Of a DNA stretch of 64,000 bases, positions 1-8,621 are shown piece by piece (the first letter of the stretch is position 1; every line of letters starts with the position of its first letter). Source of the DNA: Reyranella sp. CPCC 100927 (GTDB lineage Bacteria > Pseudomonadota > Alphaproteobacteria > Reyranellales > Reyranellaceae); the NCBI RefSeq assembly GCF_007859315.1, contig NZ_VOHA01000010.1, positions 124,001 to 188,000 on the forward strand, in the 5' to 3' direction. Made by a program: the position numbers and the translations under genes. Under the pieces are notes generated by a model. That model had not been told where the DNA came from. It saw only the letters and a list, made by a program, of their open reading frames with translations, and did no database searches.

Positions 1-665
1 TCCAGGCCCAGCAGAGCGCCGCCGGAGTTGCCGGGGTTAATCGCGGCATCGGTCTGCAGGAAGAAGCCGCTTTCGGTCACGCTACCGCCGCTGCGCGCGA
101 TGGCCGAGATGATGCCTGATGTCACCGTCTGTTGCAGACCGAATGGGTTGCCGATCGCCAGCACCAGGTCACCGACCTCGACCGTGTCGGAGTCGCGCAG
201 TTCCAGAAACGGCAGGCGTTCGTCACCGGCCTCCACCCGCAGCACGGCAAGGTCGTAACGGTCATCCTGGATCACAACCTTGGCCGGAAACTCGCGCTTG
301 TCGGCGAAAACGATCTGGATCTCGTCGGCGTTGCGCACGACGTGAGCGTTGGTGACGATCAGGCCATGGGCGCGCAACACGACGCCGGAGCCCAGCGCGT
401 TCTGCACGCGCTCGCGCGGCAGGCCCCGCATGTAGTCGTCGCCGAAGAAACGGCGAAATACCGGATCGTCGAGAAAAGACGGCCGCTGCGTCTTGATGCG
501 GGTCTTGGTGTAGATGTTCACCACGGCCGGCGAGGCACGCTTGACCAGCGGCGCAAAGGACAACTGCATCTGCTCGCGGTTCGCCGGCAGGGTTTGCGCC
601 AACGCCAACGCCGGCGCCGCAAGACCCGCCGCGAGGAAAAGCGCGGCCAAAACGTTGCGTTGCAT
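1..665 (-). CDS. HtrA/DegP/DegQ-family periplasmic serine endoprotease (3' part outside window)
   Basis: Protein quality-control protease of the periplasm. The 221 visible residues start with a signal peptide (MQRNVLAALFLAAGLAAPAL, likely cleaved near residue 23) and then show the trypsin-like domain with a complete triad: His108 in VTNAHVV, Asp138 in YDLAVL, Ser214 in NPGNSGGAL. The PDZ domains expected from the family lie beyond the window edge, so DegP, DegQ and DegS types cannot be told apart. The ATG at 665 has AAGGA 8 nt upstream. It follows the ribosomal operon in the same direction but is separated from it by a terminator and a palindrome cluster, so it is probably transcribed on its own. 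Confidence 0.93.
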   Translation of the reverse strand, partial: MQRNVLAALFLAAGLAAPALALAQTLPANREQMQLSFAPLVKRASPAVVNIYTKTRIKTQRPSFLDDPVFRRFFGDDYMRGLPRERVQNALGSGVVLRAHGLIVTNAHVVRNADEIQIVFADKREFPAKVVIQDDRYDLAVLRVEAGDERLPFLELRDSDTVEVGDLVLAIGNPFGLQQTVTSGIISAIARSGGSVTESGFFLQTDAAINPGNSGGALLGL

Positions 666-711
666 CAAGCCCGTCCTTGCCGGCGGTACACACGGCGACG
701 TCGCCCGGGAC

Positions 712-740
712 ATCTTAGCCGGCCTGGCCACAGGTGGAAA
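712..740 (-). promoter_or_regulatory. possible promoter of the HtrA-like protease gene
   Basis: On the minus strand TTTCCA and TAAGAT are separated by 17 nt, about 47 nt upstream of the protease ATG and just beyond the terminator of the ribosomal operon. Position and spacing fit a vegetative promoter; both hexamers match the consensus only in part. Confidence 0.3.
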
Positions 741-775
741 AAGAAAGAGGCGGCACTATGGCCGCCTGTTTTTCA
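738..775 (-). terminator. intrinsic terminator of the rpsM-rpsK-rpoA-rplQ operon (bidirectional shape)
   Basis: A 7-bp stem AGGCGGC/GCCGCCT (748-754 with 761-767) around a 6-nt loop is followed on the minus strand by TCTTTCTTTTTCC, a good U-tract. On the plus strand it is followed by GTTTTTC, so it could also stop transcription from the other side. It lies between rplQ and the protease gene. Confidence 0.8.
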
Positions 776-777
776 CT

Positions 778-915
778 TCTCCCGCCGGCGGGAGAGGTCG
801 ACGGGCACGCAGTGCCCGGCGGGTGAGGGCCCAAGCACGAGGTGCCGCGTCTGTAATCCCTCACCCTCCCATCGCTTCGCGATGGGCCCCTCCCTCTCCC
901 GCTCACGGGAGAGGG
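778..915. repeat. REP-like palindrome cluster, 3' of rplQ
   Basis: About 138 bp made almost wholly of inverted repeats: an 18-bp perfect palindrome (778-795, TCTCCCGCCGGCGGGAGA); GGGCAC/GTGCCC around 3 nt (803-817); GGGTGAGGG at 821-829 matched by CCCTCACCC at 858-866; CCCATCGC/GCGATGGG around TTC (868-886); and CCCTCTCCCG/CGGGAGAGGG around CTCA (892-915). It carries no gene. The composition is that of dispersed extragenic palindromes, and a smaller relative lies at 6076-6097. Whether it folds as one unit or is several abutting elements cannot be decided here. Confidence 0.75.
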
Positions 916-922
916 AAACGCC

Positions 923-1363
923 TTAAGCCTGGACCTGTTCCTCAGCGTCGTCGGCTGCCGTCGGCTCGCCGGACGGACCGCTGTCCTTGCCCTTGGCCTC
1001 GGGGTCACGGTCGACCAGCTCGATCAGCGCCATCGGCGCGGCATCGCCATAGCGGAAGCCGGCCTTGAGCACGCGCGTGTAACCGCCCTTGCGGTTCTTG
1101 TAGCGTTCGGCCAGCGTGGTGAAGAGCTTCTCGACGATCGCCTCGTCGTTGGCCAGCGATGACAACGCCTGACGGCGTGCGTGCTGACCGCCGCGCTTGC
1201 CCAGCGTGATCAGGCGCTCGACCTGCGGGCGCAGATCCTTGGCCTTGGGCAGCGTGGTGCGGATCTGCTCGTGCTTGAGCAGCGCCAGCTCCAGATTCAT
1301 GAACAGGGCCTTGCGGTGCCCCGACGGCCGATTGAGCTTACGGCCATTCATTCCGTGACGCAT
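923..1363 (-). CDS. rplQ: 50S ribosomal protein L17
   Basis: Large-subunit protein, last gene of the alpha operon. The conserved start ([20 protein letters not shown]) and the block [20 protein letters not shown] identify it. At 146 residues it is longer than the roughly 120-130 of typical L17 because of an acidic, low-complexity tail from about residue 118 ([20 protein letters not shown]). The gap to rpoA is about 105 nt and contains a hairpin, ACCACGCG/CGCGTGGT (1438-1461). Confidence 0.98.
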   Translation of the reverse strand: MRHGMNGRKLNRPSGHRKALFMNLELALLKHEQIRTTLPKAKDLRPQVERLITLGKRGGQHARRQALSSLANDEAIVEKLFTTLAERYKNRKGGYTRVLKAGFRYGDAAPMALIELVDRDPEAKGKDSGPSGEPTAADDAEEQVQA

Positions 1364-1468
1364 ATCCAGTCTCCATTGTGTTTATCGACGCACGCCGGCA
1401 AGCCGACATGCGCGTTGGGGCCTGTGGCCCTGTGGGAACCACGCGCTGAGACGCGCGTGGTCAGAAGC

Positions 1469-2485
1469 TCAGTATGGCTCCTCGAGGCGCTTGGCGAGCT
1501 CCTCGATGTTCTCCGGCGGCCAGTTGGGAATCTCCATGCCAAGATGGAGGCCCATCTGGGCCAGCACTTCCTTGATCTCGTTGAGCGACTTGCGGCCGAA
1601 GTTCGGCGTGCGCAGCATCTCGGCCTCGGTCTTCTGGACCAGGTCGCCGATGTAGATGATGTTGTCGTTCTTCAGGCAGTTGGCCGAGCGCACCGACAAC
1701 TCGAGCTCGTCGACCTTGCGCAGCAGGTTGCGGTTGAACGGCAGCTCGTCGGCGGCCTCGACCGGGCGCGCCTGCTGCGGCTCCTCGAAGTTCACGAACA
1801 GGCGCAGCTGATCCTGCAGGATGCGCGCGGCAAGCGCCACGGAGTCCTCGGGGTTCACCGTGCCATCGGTCTCGATGGTCATCGACAGCTTGTCGTAGTC
1901 GGTCACCTGACCGACACGGCTGTTGTCGATCTTGTAGGAGACCTTCTTCACCGGGCTGAACAGCGCATCGACCGGAATGAGGCCGATCGGTGCATCGGCC
2001 GGACGGTTGGCCGTCGCAGGGACATAGCCCTTGCCGGTCGAGACCGTGAGCTCCATGTGCAACGACGCACCGTCGTCCAAGGTGCACAGCACGAGCTTGG
2101 GATCCATGATCTGGATGTCGCCCGTGGTCTCGATCATGCCGGCCGTCACCTCGCCCGGGCCGGTGGCGCGCAGCACCAGCCGATGCGGACGATCGGACTG
2201 CATCTTGACTGCCAACGACTTGATGTTGAGCACGATGTCGACCACATCCTCACGGACGCCGGGGATGGAGGAGAACTCGTGCAGCACGCCGTCGATCTTG
2301 ATCGACGTCACGGCCGCGCCCTGCAGCGACGACAGCAGAATACGGCGCAGGGCGTTGCCCAGGGTCAGTCCGAAACCCCGCTCCAGCGGCTCGGCGATCA
2401 GCGTCGCCTGGCGCGCCGGGTCAGCACCGGGTTCGATCTGCAGCTTGGTCGGCTTGATCAGCTCTTCCCAATTCTTCTGCAGCAC
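1469..2485 (-). CDS. rpoA: DNA-directed RNA polymerase subunit alpha
   Basis: Assembles beta and beta' and contacts activators and UP elements. At 338 residues it has the normal size. The N-terminal dimerisation domain (about 1-235) carries [20 protein letters not shown]; the C-terminal domain (about 260-320) carries [16 protein letters not shown] and the helix-hairpin-helix [16 protein letters not shown]. It lies between rpsK and rplQ as in most bacteria. The rpsK-rpoA gap is unusually long for this operon and holds a strong hairpin. Confidence 0.99.
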   Translation of the reverse strand: MLQKNWEELIKPTKLQIEPGADPARQATLIAEPLERGFGLTLGNALRRILLSSLQGAAVTSIKIDGVLHEFSSIPGVREDVVDIVLNIKSLAVKMQSDRPHRLVLRATGPGEVTAGMIETTGDIQIMDPKLVLCTLDDGASLHMELTVSTGKGYVPATANRPADAPIGLIPVDALFSPVKKVSYKIDNSRVGQVTDYDKLSMTIETDGTVNPEDSVALAARILQDQLRLFVNFEEPQQARPVEAADELPFNRNLLRKVDELELSVRSANCLKNDNIIYIGDLVQKTEAEMLRTPNFGRKSLNEIKEVLAQMGLHLGMEIPNWPPENIEELAKRLEEPY

Positions 2486-2573
2486 GGGGGATACCTCTCA
2501 AGATCGGGTTGGGAGCCGAAGGCTCCGGGCGGGGACTCCGGGGTCAACCGGAAGGCCCTCCTCTACGTCAAAC

Positions 2574-2599
2574 ACCGCGACGCCGACGGGCGTCGCGGT
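2574..2599 (-). promoter_or_regulatory. 11-bp hairpin between rpsK and rpoA (possible attenuator or processing site)
   Basis: ACCGCGACGCC pairs perfectly with GGCGTCGCGGT around a 4-nt loop; the stem can be extended outward by TCAAA/TTTGA across a 2-nt bulge. It sits in the roughly 160-nt rpsK-rpoA spacer. There is no run of T after it on the minus strand, so a partial terminator, an RNase site or a mark separating ribosomal from polymerase expression are all possible. Confidence 0.5.
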
Positions 2600-2644
2600 T
2601 TGAAACCACAGGCGCGGCCGGCGGGCACCGGCGCACCAGGAAAC

Positions 2645-3061
2645 TCACACGCGCCGACGCTTGGGCGGGCGGCACCCGTTGTGCGGAATCGGCGTCACGT
2701 CACGGATCGCCGTCACGCTCAACCCCACCGCTTGCAACGCGCGCAGCGCCGACTCACGGCCGGAACCCGGACCGCGCACCTCGATCTCCAGCGTGCGCAT
2801 GCCGTGATCCATCGCCTTGCGGCCGGCATCTTCGGCTGCCATCTGCGCCGCGAACGGCGTCGATTTGCGCGAGCCCTTGAAGCCCTGCCCACCCGACGAC
2901 GACCAGGCGATCGTGTTGCCCTGCACGTCAGTGATGGTGATGATCGTGTTGTTGAAGGACGCGTTCACGTGGGCAATGCCCGACGTGATGTTCTTGCGTT
3001 CGCGGCGGCGCGGACGACCGGCAGCGGCCGCGGTGCCCGCAGCGGCGGGAGCTTTTCCCAT
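2645..3061 (-). CDS. rpsK: 30S ribosomal protein S11
   Basis: Platform protein of the small subunit that helps form the mRNA exit region. Identified by [20 protein letters not shown], the [18 protein letters not shown] block and the C-terminal [11 protein letters not shown], which is nearly universal. The 138 residues include an Ala/Gly-rich N-terminal extension of about ten residues. It follows rpsM by 23 nt, in one transcript with rpoA and rplQ. Confidence 0.99.
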   Translation of the reverse strand: MGKAPAAAGTAAAAGRPRRRERKNITSGIAHVNASFNNTIITITDVQGNTIAWSSSGGQGFKGSRKSTPFAAQMAAEDAGRKAMDHGMRTLEIEVRGPGSGRESALRALQAVGLSVTAIRDVTPIPHNGCRPPKRRRV

Positions 3062-3084
3062 ACGTTTTTCCTATCCTCTCGGGC

Positions 3085-3459
3085 TCAGACAGCCTTTTTC
3101 TTACCGGCGATCGGCTTCGCCGGTCCCTTGCGCGTGCGCGCGTTGGTGTGGGTACGCTGGCCTCGCACTGGCAGGCCGCGGCGATGCCGCAGGCCACGGT
3201 AGCAACCGAGATCCATGAGCCGCTTGATGTTCATGGCGACCTCACGACGCAGGTCGCCTTCGACCACGTAGTCGCGATCGATGGCCTCGCGGATGTGCAG
3301 CACTTCCTCGTCGTTCAGCGAACTGACGCGGCGATCGAGGGTGATGCCGACTTTCTCACAGATTTCACCAGCCTTCTTGGGGCCGATTCCGTGTATATAT
3401 TGAAGCGCGATCACGACGCGCTTGGCGGTGGGGATGTTGACGCCGGCGATACGAGCCAA
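3085..3459 (-). CDS. rpsM: 30S ribosomal protein S13 (TTG start)
   Basis: Head protein of the 30S subunit that contacts the P-site tRNA and the 50S bridge. The start [20 protein letters not shown], the motif [18 protein letters not shown] and the C-terminal [20 protein letters not shown] are diagnostic. The first codon is TTG, 8 nt after a strong AAGGAG, so the start is well supported despite the rare codon. It is the first gene after the internal promoter, which makes it the head of the alpha operon. Confidence 0.98.
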   Translation of the reverse strand: MARIAGVNIPTAKRVVIALQYIHGIGPKKAGEICEKVGITLDRRVSSLNDEEVLHIREAIDRDYVVEGDLRREVAMNIKRLMDLGCYRGLRHRRGLPVRGQRTHTNARTRKGPAKPIAGKKKAV

Positions 3460-3535
3460 TTTTCTTGCTCCTTCAAGGACTTAGACGCGCTCCGCAACCG
3501 GGAGTCAGCGCCTGCGGCGCTCCGGAAAGCGGGGG

Positions 3536-3563
3536 ATTATATGAATCACGCCCCGGGAGTCAA
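3536..3563 (-). promoter_or_regulatory. internal promoter of the alpha operon (rpsM-rpsK-rpoA-rplQ)
   Basis: On the minus strand TTGACT (3558-3563) and a perfect TATAAT (3536-3541) are 16 nt apart, in the adk-rpsM spacer. This is among the best sigma-70-type matches in the window. The -35 hexamer lies in the loop and arm of an inverted repeat, CCCGGGA/TCCCGGG. It would let rpoA and four-gene alpha-operon expression run independently of the very long upstream transcript. Confidence 0.75.
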
Positions 3564-3576
3564 TTCCCGGGTTTTG

Positions 3577-4161
3577 TCAAGACTTTCCAAGCGCTTGGGT
3601 GAGTTGGCGATAGACCTCGTCGATAGCGGCCATACCGTCGATCCACTGCAGACGGCCAGCCTTCTCGTAGTACGGCAAGATCGGCGCGGTCTGCTCATTG
3701 TAAACACGGATACGCTGCTTCAGAGTCTCGGGGTTGTCGTCAGGCCGCAGCGGCTGGCCGGCGGCCAGAGCATCGCGGGCGCGCCCGTCAATACGGTCGA
3801 ACAGGGCCTTCTCATCGACCTTCAGCGCGACGATGCGGTCGATCTTCACGCCCTGCGCCTGCAGGGCCCGGTCGAGCGCTTCGGCCTGGGCCACGGTGCG
3901 CGGAAAGCCGTCCAGCACAAAACCCTTGGCACAATCCGGCGCCTTGATCCGCTCCAGCAGCAGGCTCACCACCAGTTCATCGGGCACCAGATCGCCGCGC
4001 GCCATAATGTCCTTGGCGCGCAGTCCCAGGTCCGTGCCTGCCGCCACGGCGGCCCGCAGCATGTCGCCGGTGGACAGCTGACGTAGGCCGAACTGCTCCT
4101 CCAGCCGCCGGGCCTGGGTTCCCTTCCCGGCGCCGGGCGGTCCCAACAGGATGAGCTTCAT
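3577..4161 (-). CDS. adk: adenylate kinase, short form
   Basis: Catalyses ATP + AMP to 2 ADP and keeps adenylate pools balanced. P-loop GPPGAGKG at 7-14, LSTGDMLR at about 29-36, DGFPRT at 84-89 and the LID arginines in RIDGRARD near 123-130. At 194 residues it lacks the roughly 25-residue LID insert of the long bacterial enzymes, a form common in alphaproteobacteria. The start codon overlaps the secY stop as ATGA, so translation is probably coupled; the secY-adk order is conserved in bacteria. Confidence 0.97.
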   Translation of the reverse strand: MKLILLGPPGAGKGTQARRLEEQFGLRQLSTGDMLRAAVAAGTDLGLRAKDIMARGDLVPDELVVSLLLERIKAPDCAKGFVLDGFPRTVAQAEALDRALQAQGVKIDRIVALKVDEKALFDRIDGRARDALAAGQPLRPDDNPETLKQRIRVYNEQTAPILPYYEKAGRLQWIDGMAAIDEVYRQLTQALGKS

Positions 4162-5504
4162 CGTCCCTTGCCCCCTTTGAGACGCGCCTGACCGATCAAA
4201 TCGCCGTACTGGTAGGCCATCAGATGCGACTGCACCTGGTTGATGGTGTCCAACGTCACCGACACCACGATCAGCAGGCTGGTGCCACCGAAGTAGAACG
4301 GCACACCGCCGCGCGAAATCAGCAGTTCCGGGATGATGCACACGGCAGCCAGGTAGAGCGAGCCGATCACCGTGATGCGGGTCAGCACATACTCCAGGTA
4401 GTCGGCCGTGTTCTTGCCGGGACGAATGCCGGGCAGGAAGCCGCCATACTTCTTCAGGTTTTCGGCCGTCTCGGTCGGCTGGAACACCACGGTGGTGTAG
4501 AAGAAGCAGAAGAAGACAATCAGCAGGATGTAGGTCAGCAGATAGAGCGGCTGGCCGTGCCCGAGATAGGTCGCGATCCACTGCATCCAGTCAGCCGACT
4601 GGCCGCCGCCCTGGAAGCCCGCCAGCGTTGCTGGGAACAGCAGCAGCGACGAGGCAAAGATCGGCGGGATGACGCCCGCGGTATTGATTTTCAGCGGCAG
4701 GTAGTTCGTGGTGACCTGCGAACCGTAGCCGGTAAATCGCTTGGGATACTGGACCAGGATCCGCCGCTGCGAGAGCTCGACGAAGACGGTGAAGGCCACG
4801 ACCGCGACCGCGCCGACGCCCAACCCGATGATGAACAGCGCCGACAGGGCACCGGTGCGCCCCAGTTCCAGGGTCTGCACCAAGGCCCCGGGCATGGCCG
4901 CCACGATGCCGGCGAAGATGATCAACGAAATACCGTTGCCGACGCCGCGCGAGGTCACCTGCTCGCCCAGCCACATCAAGAACAGCGTGCCGCCGGTCAG
5001 GGTGACGACCGTCACGAACCGGAAGTAGAGCCCCGGGTCGACCACCACCGGCCCCAGGCTGCTGGTCTGCGTCTCCAGGCCGACAGCGATGCTGTAGGCC
5101 TGGATGACAGCCAGGAAGACGGTGCCGTAGCGGGTGTACTGGTTGATCTTCTTACGGCCGGCCTCGCCTTCCTTCTTCATGGCCTCGAACGACGGGATCA
5201 CCGTCGTGAGGATCTGCATGATGATGGAGGCCGAGATGTACGGCATGATGCTGAGCGCCAGGATCGACATGCGGCCGATCGACCCGCCCGAAAAAACGTC
5301 GAGCAGGCCGGCGATGCCACCGGCCTGACGCTGAAACATCTCAGCCAGCGCCGCCGGATCGACACCCGGAAGCGGGATGTAGCTGCCGATGCGATAGACG
5401 ATGAGCGCGCCCAGGGTGAACCACAGGCGCTTCTTCAGCTCGGTCGCCTTGCTGATGTTCGCCCAGTTGAGGTTCTTGGCGAGCTGTTCGGCGGCGGATG
5501 CCAT
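4158..5504 (-). CDS. secY: preprotein translocase subunit SecY
   Basis: Channel subunit of the Sec translocon in the inner membrane. The 448 residues contain ten hydrophobic segments; conserved pieces include the helix-1/plug region RIGSYIPLPGVDP, the TM2 block SILALSIMPYISASIIMQIL and the cytosolic loop RRILVQYPKRFTG with its SecA/ribosome-binding arginine. Its partner secE lies about 26 kb away beside nusG. The gap to the upstream rplO is 67 nt; the downstream end overlaps adk. Confidence 0.99.
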   Translation of the reverse strand: MASAAEQLAKNLNWANISKATELKKRLWFTLGALIVYRIGSYIPLPGVDPAALAEMFQRQAGGIAGLLDVFSGGSIGRMSILALSIMPYISASIIMQILTTVIPSFEAMKKEGEAGRKKINQYTRYGTVFLAVIQAYSIAVGLETQTSSLGPVVVDPGLYFRFVTVVTLTGGTLFLMWLGEQVTSRGVGNGISLIIFAGIVAAMPGALVQTLELGRTGALSALFIIGLGVGAVAVVAFTVFVELSQRRILVQYPKRFTGYGSQVTTNYLPLKINTAGVIPPIFASSLLLFPATLAGFQGGGQSADWMQWIATYLGHGQPLYLLTYILLIVFFCFFYTTVVFQPTETAENLKKYGGFLPGIRPGKNTADYLEYVLTRITVIGSLYLAAVCIIPELLISRGGVPFYFGGTSLLIVVSVTLDTINQVQSHLMAYQYGDLIGQARLKGGKGR

Positions 5505-5571
5505 GCGGTTTCGACCCTCGACGGTCCAGCAGTCTCGTCGGACCTGCGACGCTCAGAGCGACGGAAACCGC

Positions 5572-6048
5572 CTAGGCGGCCTTCTCCTGGGGCGCCGGCA
5601 ATTCAACCTTGCCGCCGGCCTTTTCGACTGCGGCGATCGCCGGTTTGGAGGCACCAGCAACCGACACGGTCACCTTGGCCGTGAGCTCGCCCTTGCCCAA
5701 CAAGCGGACGCCATCACGCAAATTGGTGACGAGGCCAGCCGCCTGCAAGGCCGCACCATCGATCGGCTTGCTGGGGTCAAGCCGACCGGCATCGACAGCC
5801 TTCTGCAGGGCGCCGAGGTTGACTTCGGCGAACTCCAGGCGGAACGGCTTGACGAAGCCGCGCTTGGGCAGGCGACGATGCAACGGCATCTGGCCGCCTT
5901 CGAAGCCCTTGATGCTCACGCCGGTGCGCGCCTTCTGGCCCTTCACGCCACGGCCGGCGGTCTTGCCCTTGCCGGAGCCGATGCCGCGACCAACCCGCAT
6001 GCGCGCCTTGCGGGCGCCCGGGTTGTCGGCGATTTCGTTGAGTTTCAT
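5572..6048 (-). CDS. rplO: 50S ribosomal protein L15
   Basis: Large-subunit assembly protein. Recognised by the Gly/Arg-rich N-terminus ([20 protein letters not shown]) and [17 protein letters not shown]. An ATG five codons further upstream is in frame, but the ATG used here has GGAAG 7 nt before it and gives the usual L15 start [14 protein letters not shown]. This yields 158 residues. A small hairpin separates it from rpmD. Confidence 0.97.
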   Translation of the reverse strand: MKLNEIADNPGARKARMRVGRGIGSGKGKTAGRGVKGQKARTGVSIKGFEGGQMPLHRRLPKRGFVKPFRLEFAEVNLGALQKAVDAGRLDPSKPIDGAALQAAGLVTNLRDGVRLLGKGELTAKVTVSVAGASKPAIAAVEKAGGKVELPAPQEKAA

Positions 6049-6075
6049 GGCAGCACTTCCCAAAGATCTGGCCCC

Positions 6076-6097
6076 TCTCCCTGCACGTACAGGGAGA
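6076..6097. repeat. small palindrome between rpmD and rplO, related to the 778-915 cluster
   Basis: TCTCCCTG and CAGGGAGA form an 8-bp stem around CACGTA. The CTCTCCC/GGGAGAG core is shared with two of the dyads 3' of rplQ, so this looks like a partial copy of the same extragenic repeat inside the spc operon. It is not followed by a T-run in either direction. Confidence 0.5.
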
Positions 6098-6109
6098 AAG
6101 GACTCAGCG

Positions 6110-6301
6110 TCACTTCGTCGGCTCGACGCGGACGAGGTGGTGGACCTTGTTGATCATCCCGCGCACCGCCGGCGTGTCTTCGAGCACGCGGCTGCGGTGG
6201 CGCTTGTTCAGACCCAGCCCGATCAGGGTATCGCGCTGGTCCTTGGTGCGGCCGATCGGACTGCCGATCTGAGTCACCTTGACGGTCGCCTTGTCGGACA
6301 C
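6110..6301 (-). CDS. rpmD: 50S ribosomal protein L30 (GTG start)
   Basis: Small large-subunit protein of 63 residues, normal size. The block [20 protein letters not shown] and the hydrophobic end [15 protein letters not shown] are typical. It begins with GTG preceded by GAGGAG 7 nt upstream; that Shine-Dalgarno sequence starts at the rpsE stop codon, so the two genes are likely coupled. Confidence 0.97.
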   Translation of the reverse strand: MSDKATVKVTQIGSPIGRTKDQRDTLIGLGLNKRHRSRVLEDTPAVRGMINKVHHLVRVEPTK

Positions 6302-6312
6302 GGTTGCTCTCC

Positions 6313-6960
6313 TCAGGCCGCGGCTTCGGCGGCCACCTGGTCGTCGCGGCGGCCCAGAATGTCGGCGACCTTCTTGCCGCGGCGCGCCGCCACGGTGCGC
6401 GGCGACTGCACGGCGCTCAGCGCCTCGAAGGTGGCCTTGATCATGTTGTGCGGATTGGACGTGCCGACCGACTTGGCCACCACATCCTTCAGGCCGACAG
6501 TCTCGAAGACGGCGCGCATGGCGCCGCCGGCGATGATGCCGGTACCGGCCGGGGCTGCCCGCAGCACGACACGTCCGGCGCCGAAGTGGCCCACGACATC
6601 GTGATGCAGGGTGCGTCCCTCGCGCAGGGCGACACGGATCATGCCGCGCTTGGCCGACTCGGTCGCCTTGCGGATCGCCTCGGGCACCTCACGCGCCTTG
6701 CCGGTGCCGTAGCCGACCCGGCCGCGCTGGTCGCCGACCACGACGATCGCGGCGAAACCGAAGCGCTTGCCGCCCTTGACCGTCTTGGAGACGCGGTTGA
6801 TGTCCACCAGGCGGTCGACGAGTTCGTTTTCCTCGCGGTCCTGGCCAGAGTCGCGCCGCTGGCCGCGACCGCCGCCGTCACGGTCCCGCCGCCCGCGGCC
6901 ACCGCCGCCTTCGCCGCCTTCGCGCGGACCGCGGCCTGAGCCACCCGGTGCACGTGCCAT
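6313..6960 (-). CDS. rpsE: 30S ribosomal protein S5 with long Gly/Arg-rich N-terminal extension
   Basis: Small-subunit protein at the mRNA entry channel, important for decoding accuracy. The canonical fold starts near residue 45 ([20 protein letters not shown]) and includes [20 protein letters not shown]. With 215 residues it is about 50 longer than E. coli S5: the first 45 residues are almost only Gly, Arg, Glu and Asp with several RGG/GGRG repeats. Shorter charged extensions occur in other alphaproteobacterial S5 proteins; this one is at the long end. The start gives the only in-frame ATG before the conserved domain. Confidence 0.96.
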   Translation of the reverse strand: MARAPGGSGRGPREGGEGGGGRGRRDRDGGGRGQRRDSGQDREENELVDRLVDINRVSKTVKGGKRFGFAAIVVVGDQRGRVGYGTGKAREVPEAIRKATESAKRGMIRVALREGRTLHHDVVGHFGAGRVVLRAAPAGTGIIAGGAMRAVFETVGLKDVVAKSVGTSNPHNMIKATFEALSAVQSPRTVAARRGKKVADILGRRDDQVAAEAAA

Positions 6961-6974
6961 GCTCTATCTCCCGA

Positions 6975-7331
6975 TCAGAACGTCAGACCGCCCTCGCGGG
7001 CGGCATCGGCCAGCGCCTTGACGCGGCCGTGGAACAGATAACCGCCGCGGTCAAACACGACCTGCTTGACGCCGGCCTCGATGGCGCGCGCGGCGATCAG
7101 CTTGCCGACCTCGGCCGCCGCCGCCTTGTCGGCGCCGGTCTTCAGCTTGCCCTTGAGGTCGGCGTCGGCCGACGATGCGGCAGCCATCGTGTGGCCCTTG
7201 GTGTCGTCGATCACCTGGGCGTAGATGTGCTTGCCGGAGCGGAACACGCTCAGCCGCGGGCGTGGGCCGCCCTTGCCGCGCAACCCATGGCGCACGCGCC
7301 GCCGGCGCCGCTGGAAGAGATTCTCGGACAT
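6975..7331 (-). CDS. rplR: 50S ribosomal protein L18
   Basis: Binds 5S rRNA and, with L5, anchors it to the central protuberance. 118 residues beginning [20 protein letters not shown], with [20 protein letters not shown] and the C-terminal [20 protein letters not shown]. The reading frame is open further upstream into rplF, but the ATG used here is the one that gives the standard basic N-terminus, 14 nt after the rplF stop. Confidence 0.97.
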   Translation of the reverse strand: MSENLFQRRRRRVRHGLRGKGGPRPRLSVFRSGKHIYAQVIDDTKGHTMAAASSADADLKGKLKTGADKAAAAEVGKLIAARAIEAGVKQVVFDRGGYLFHGRVKALADAAREGGLTF

Positions 7332-7345
7332 CGTCGTGCTCCGGC

Positions 7346-7879
7346 CTACTTCTTCTTGCCTTCTTTGCGCAGGATGTGCTCGCCTGCGTACTTGATGCCC
7401 TTGCCCTTGTAGGGCTCGGGCGGCTTCATGCCGCGGATCTCGGCAGCGACCTGGCCGACCCGCTGACGGTCGGCGCCGCTGATCTCGATCTCGGTCGGCT
7501 TCGGCGTCTTGATCGCGATGCCGGTCGGGATCGGGTAGAGCACCTCGTGGCTGAAGCCGAGCTGCAGCTTCAGCGCCTTGGCGTCGGCGGCAGCGCGATA
7601 GCCGACGCCCTCGATCTCGAGGTTCACCGTGTAGCCCTCGTGCGCTCCCTGGACCAGGTTGCGGATCAGGGCCCGGCTGGTGCCCCACAGCACCCGCGAA
7701 CGCTTGGTGTCCTCGCGCATCTTCACGGTGACCGCGTTGCCTTCCTTGGCAACGGCAATCTCCTCGGCGACGCGCAGCGACAGCTCGCCCTTCTTGCCCT
7801 TGGCCTTGACCATCTGGCCGGCCACGTCGACCGTGACGCCAGCCGGAATGGGGACCGGATTCTTGCCGACACGCGACAT
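7346..7879 (-). CDS. rplF: 50S ribosomal protein L6
   Basis: Large-subunit protein near the GTPase centre. 177 residues, usual size, with the two repeated L6 folds; [20 protein letters not shown] at the start and the RNA-binding signature [20 protein letters not shown] at the end. It starts 2 nt after the rpsH stop. Confidence 0.98.
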   Translation of the reverse strand: MSRVGKNPVPIPAGVTVDVAGQMVKAKGKKGELSLRVAEEIAVAKEGNAVTVKMREDTKRSRVLWGTSRALIRNLVQGAHEGYTVNLEIEGVGYRAAADAKALKLQLGFSHEVLYPIPTGIAIKTPKPTEIEISGADRQRVGQVAAEIRGMKPPEPYKGKGIKYAGEHILRKEGKKK

Positions 7880-7881
7880 GG

Positions 7882-8280
7882 TCAGAACACCTTGCAGATG
7901 ACCTCGCCGCCGACATTGGCAGCGCGGGCTTCGTTGTCGGACATGACGCCGCGTGGCGTCGAGAGGATCGCGATGCCAAGCCCGTTGTAGTGCTTGGGCA
8001 GGTCGGCGATCTTCGAATAGATGCGCCGGCCCGGCTTGGACACCCGCTTGATCTCACGGATCACAGGGCGGCCGTTGTCGTATTTCAGCTCGATGCGCAG
8101 CTCACGAATTCCCGGCCGCAGTTCTTCCTCGAAGAAGCCGCGGATGAAGCCTTCGCGCTGCAGCACGTCGAGCACGTTGGCGCGCAGCCGCGATGCCGGC
8201 GCCGTGATGGAGTCCAGACGGGCTGACTGCCCGTTCCGGATCCGTGTCAGCATGTCACCGACGGGATCGCTCATCGACAT
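7882..8280 (-). CDS. rpsH: 30S ribosomal protein S8
   Basis: Primary 16S-binding protein and, in E. coli, translational repressor of the spc operon. 132 residues with [20 protein letters not shown] at the start and the signature [20 protein letters not shown] near the end. A second in-frame ATG two codons later is an equally possible start. Confidence 0.98.
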   Translation of the reverse strand: MSMSDPVGDMLTRIRNGQSARLDSITAPASRLRANVLDVLQREGFIRGFFEEELRPGIRELRIELKYDNGRPVIREIKRVSKPGRRIYSKIADLPKHYNGLGIAILSTPRGVMSDNEARAANVGGEVICKVF

Positions 8281-8296
8281 GATCGGTCTCTCCGTC

Positions 8297-8602
8297 TTAC
8301 CAGCTCGACTTCACGACGCCGGGGAGCTGGCCTCGCGAGGCCAGATCGCGCAGCCCGATCCGCGACAGCTTGAACTTGCGATAGACACCACGCGACCGTC
8401 CGCTCACCTCACAGCGATTGCGGATCCGGATGCGCGTACCGTTGCGCGGCAGCTCGTTGAGCTTGAGCTGCGCCTCGAAACGCTCCTCGATCGGCCTGGC
8501 ACGGTCCATCACGACCTCCTTCAGGGCCGAGCGCTTGGCGTTCTGCTGCTTGGACAGCTTCTCGCGACGCTTGTTCTTCTCAATCATGCTCGTCTTGGCC
8601 AT
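8297..8602 (-). CDS. rpsN: 30S ribosomal protein S14, zinc-free form
   Basis: Head protein of the 30S subunit. 101 residues, the long C-minus form: [20 protein letters not shown] at the start and [20 protein letters not shown] at the end, with one cysteine and no CxxC pair, so no zinc ribbon. It lies between rplE and rpsH as in the standard spc operon. Confidence 0.97.
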   Translation of the reverse strand: MAKTSMIEKNKRREKLSKQQNAKRSALKEVVMDRARPIEERFEAQLKLNELPRNGTRIRIRNRCEVSGRSRGVYRKFKLSRIGLRDLASRGQLPGVVKSSW

Positions 8603-8621
8603 GTGACCGTCTCCTGCCCCT

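Noticed and set aside
262-693. A minus-strand 143-codon frame at the left edge
   Set aside because: It is out of frame with the HtrA-like protease, which has signal peptide, catalytic triad and ribosome-binding site in another frame.
778-915. The palindrome cluster as a CRISPR array
   Set aside because: The units are inverted, of different sequence and length, without regular spacers; no cas genes are present.
1181-3202. A plus-strand open frame of 673 codons opposite rplQ-rpoA-rpsK-rpsM
   Set aside because: Antisense to four certain genes, low-complexity, no ribosome-binding site. Same explanation as for rpoB.
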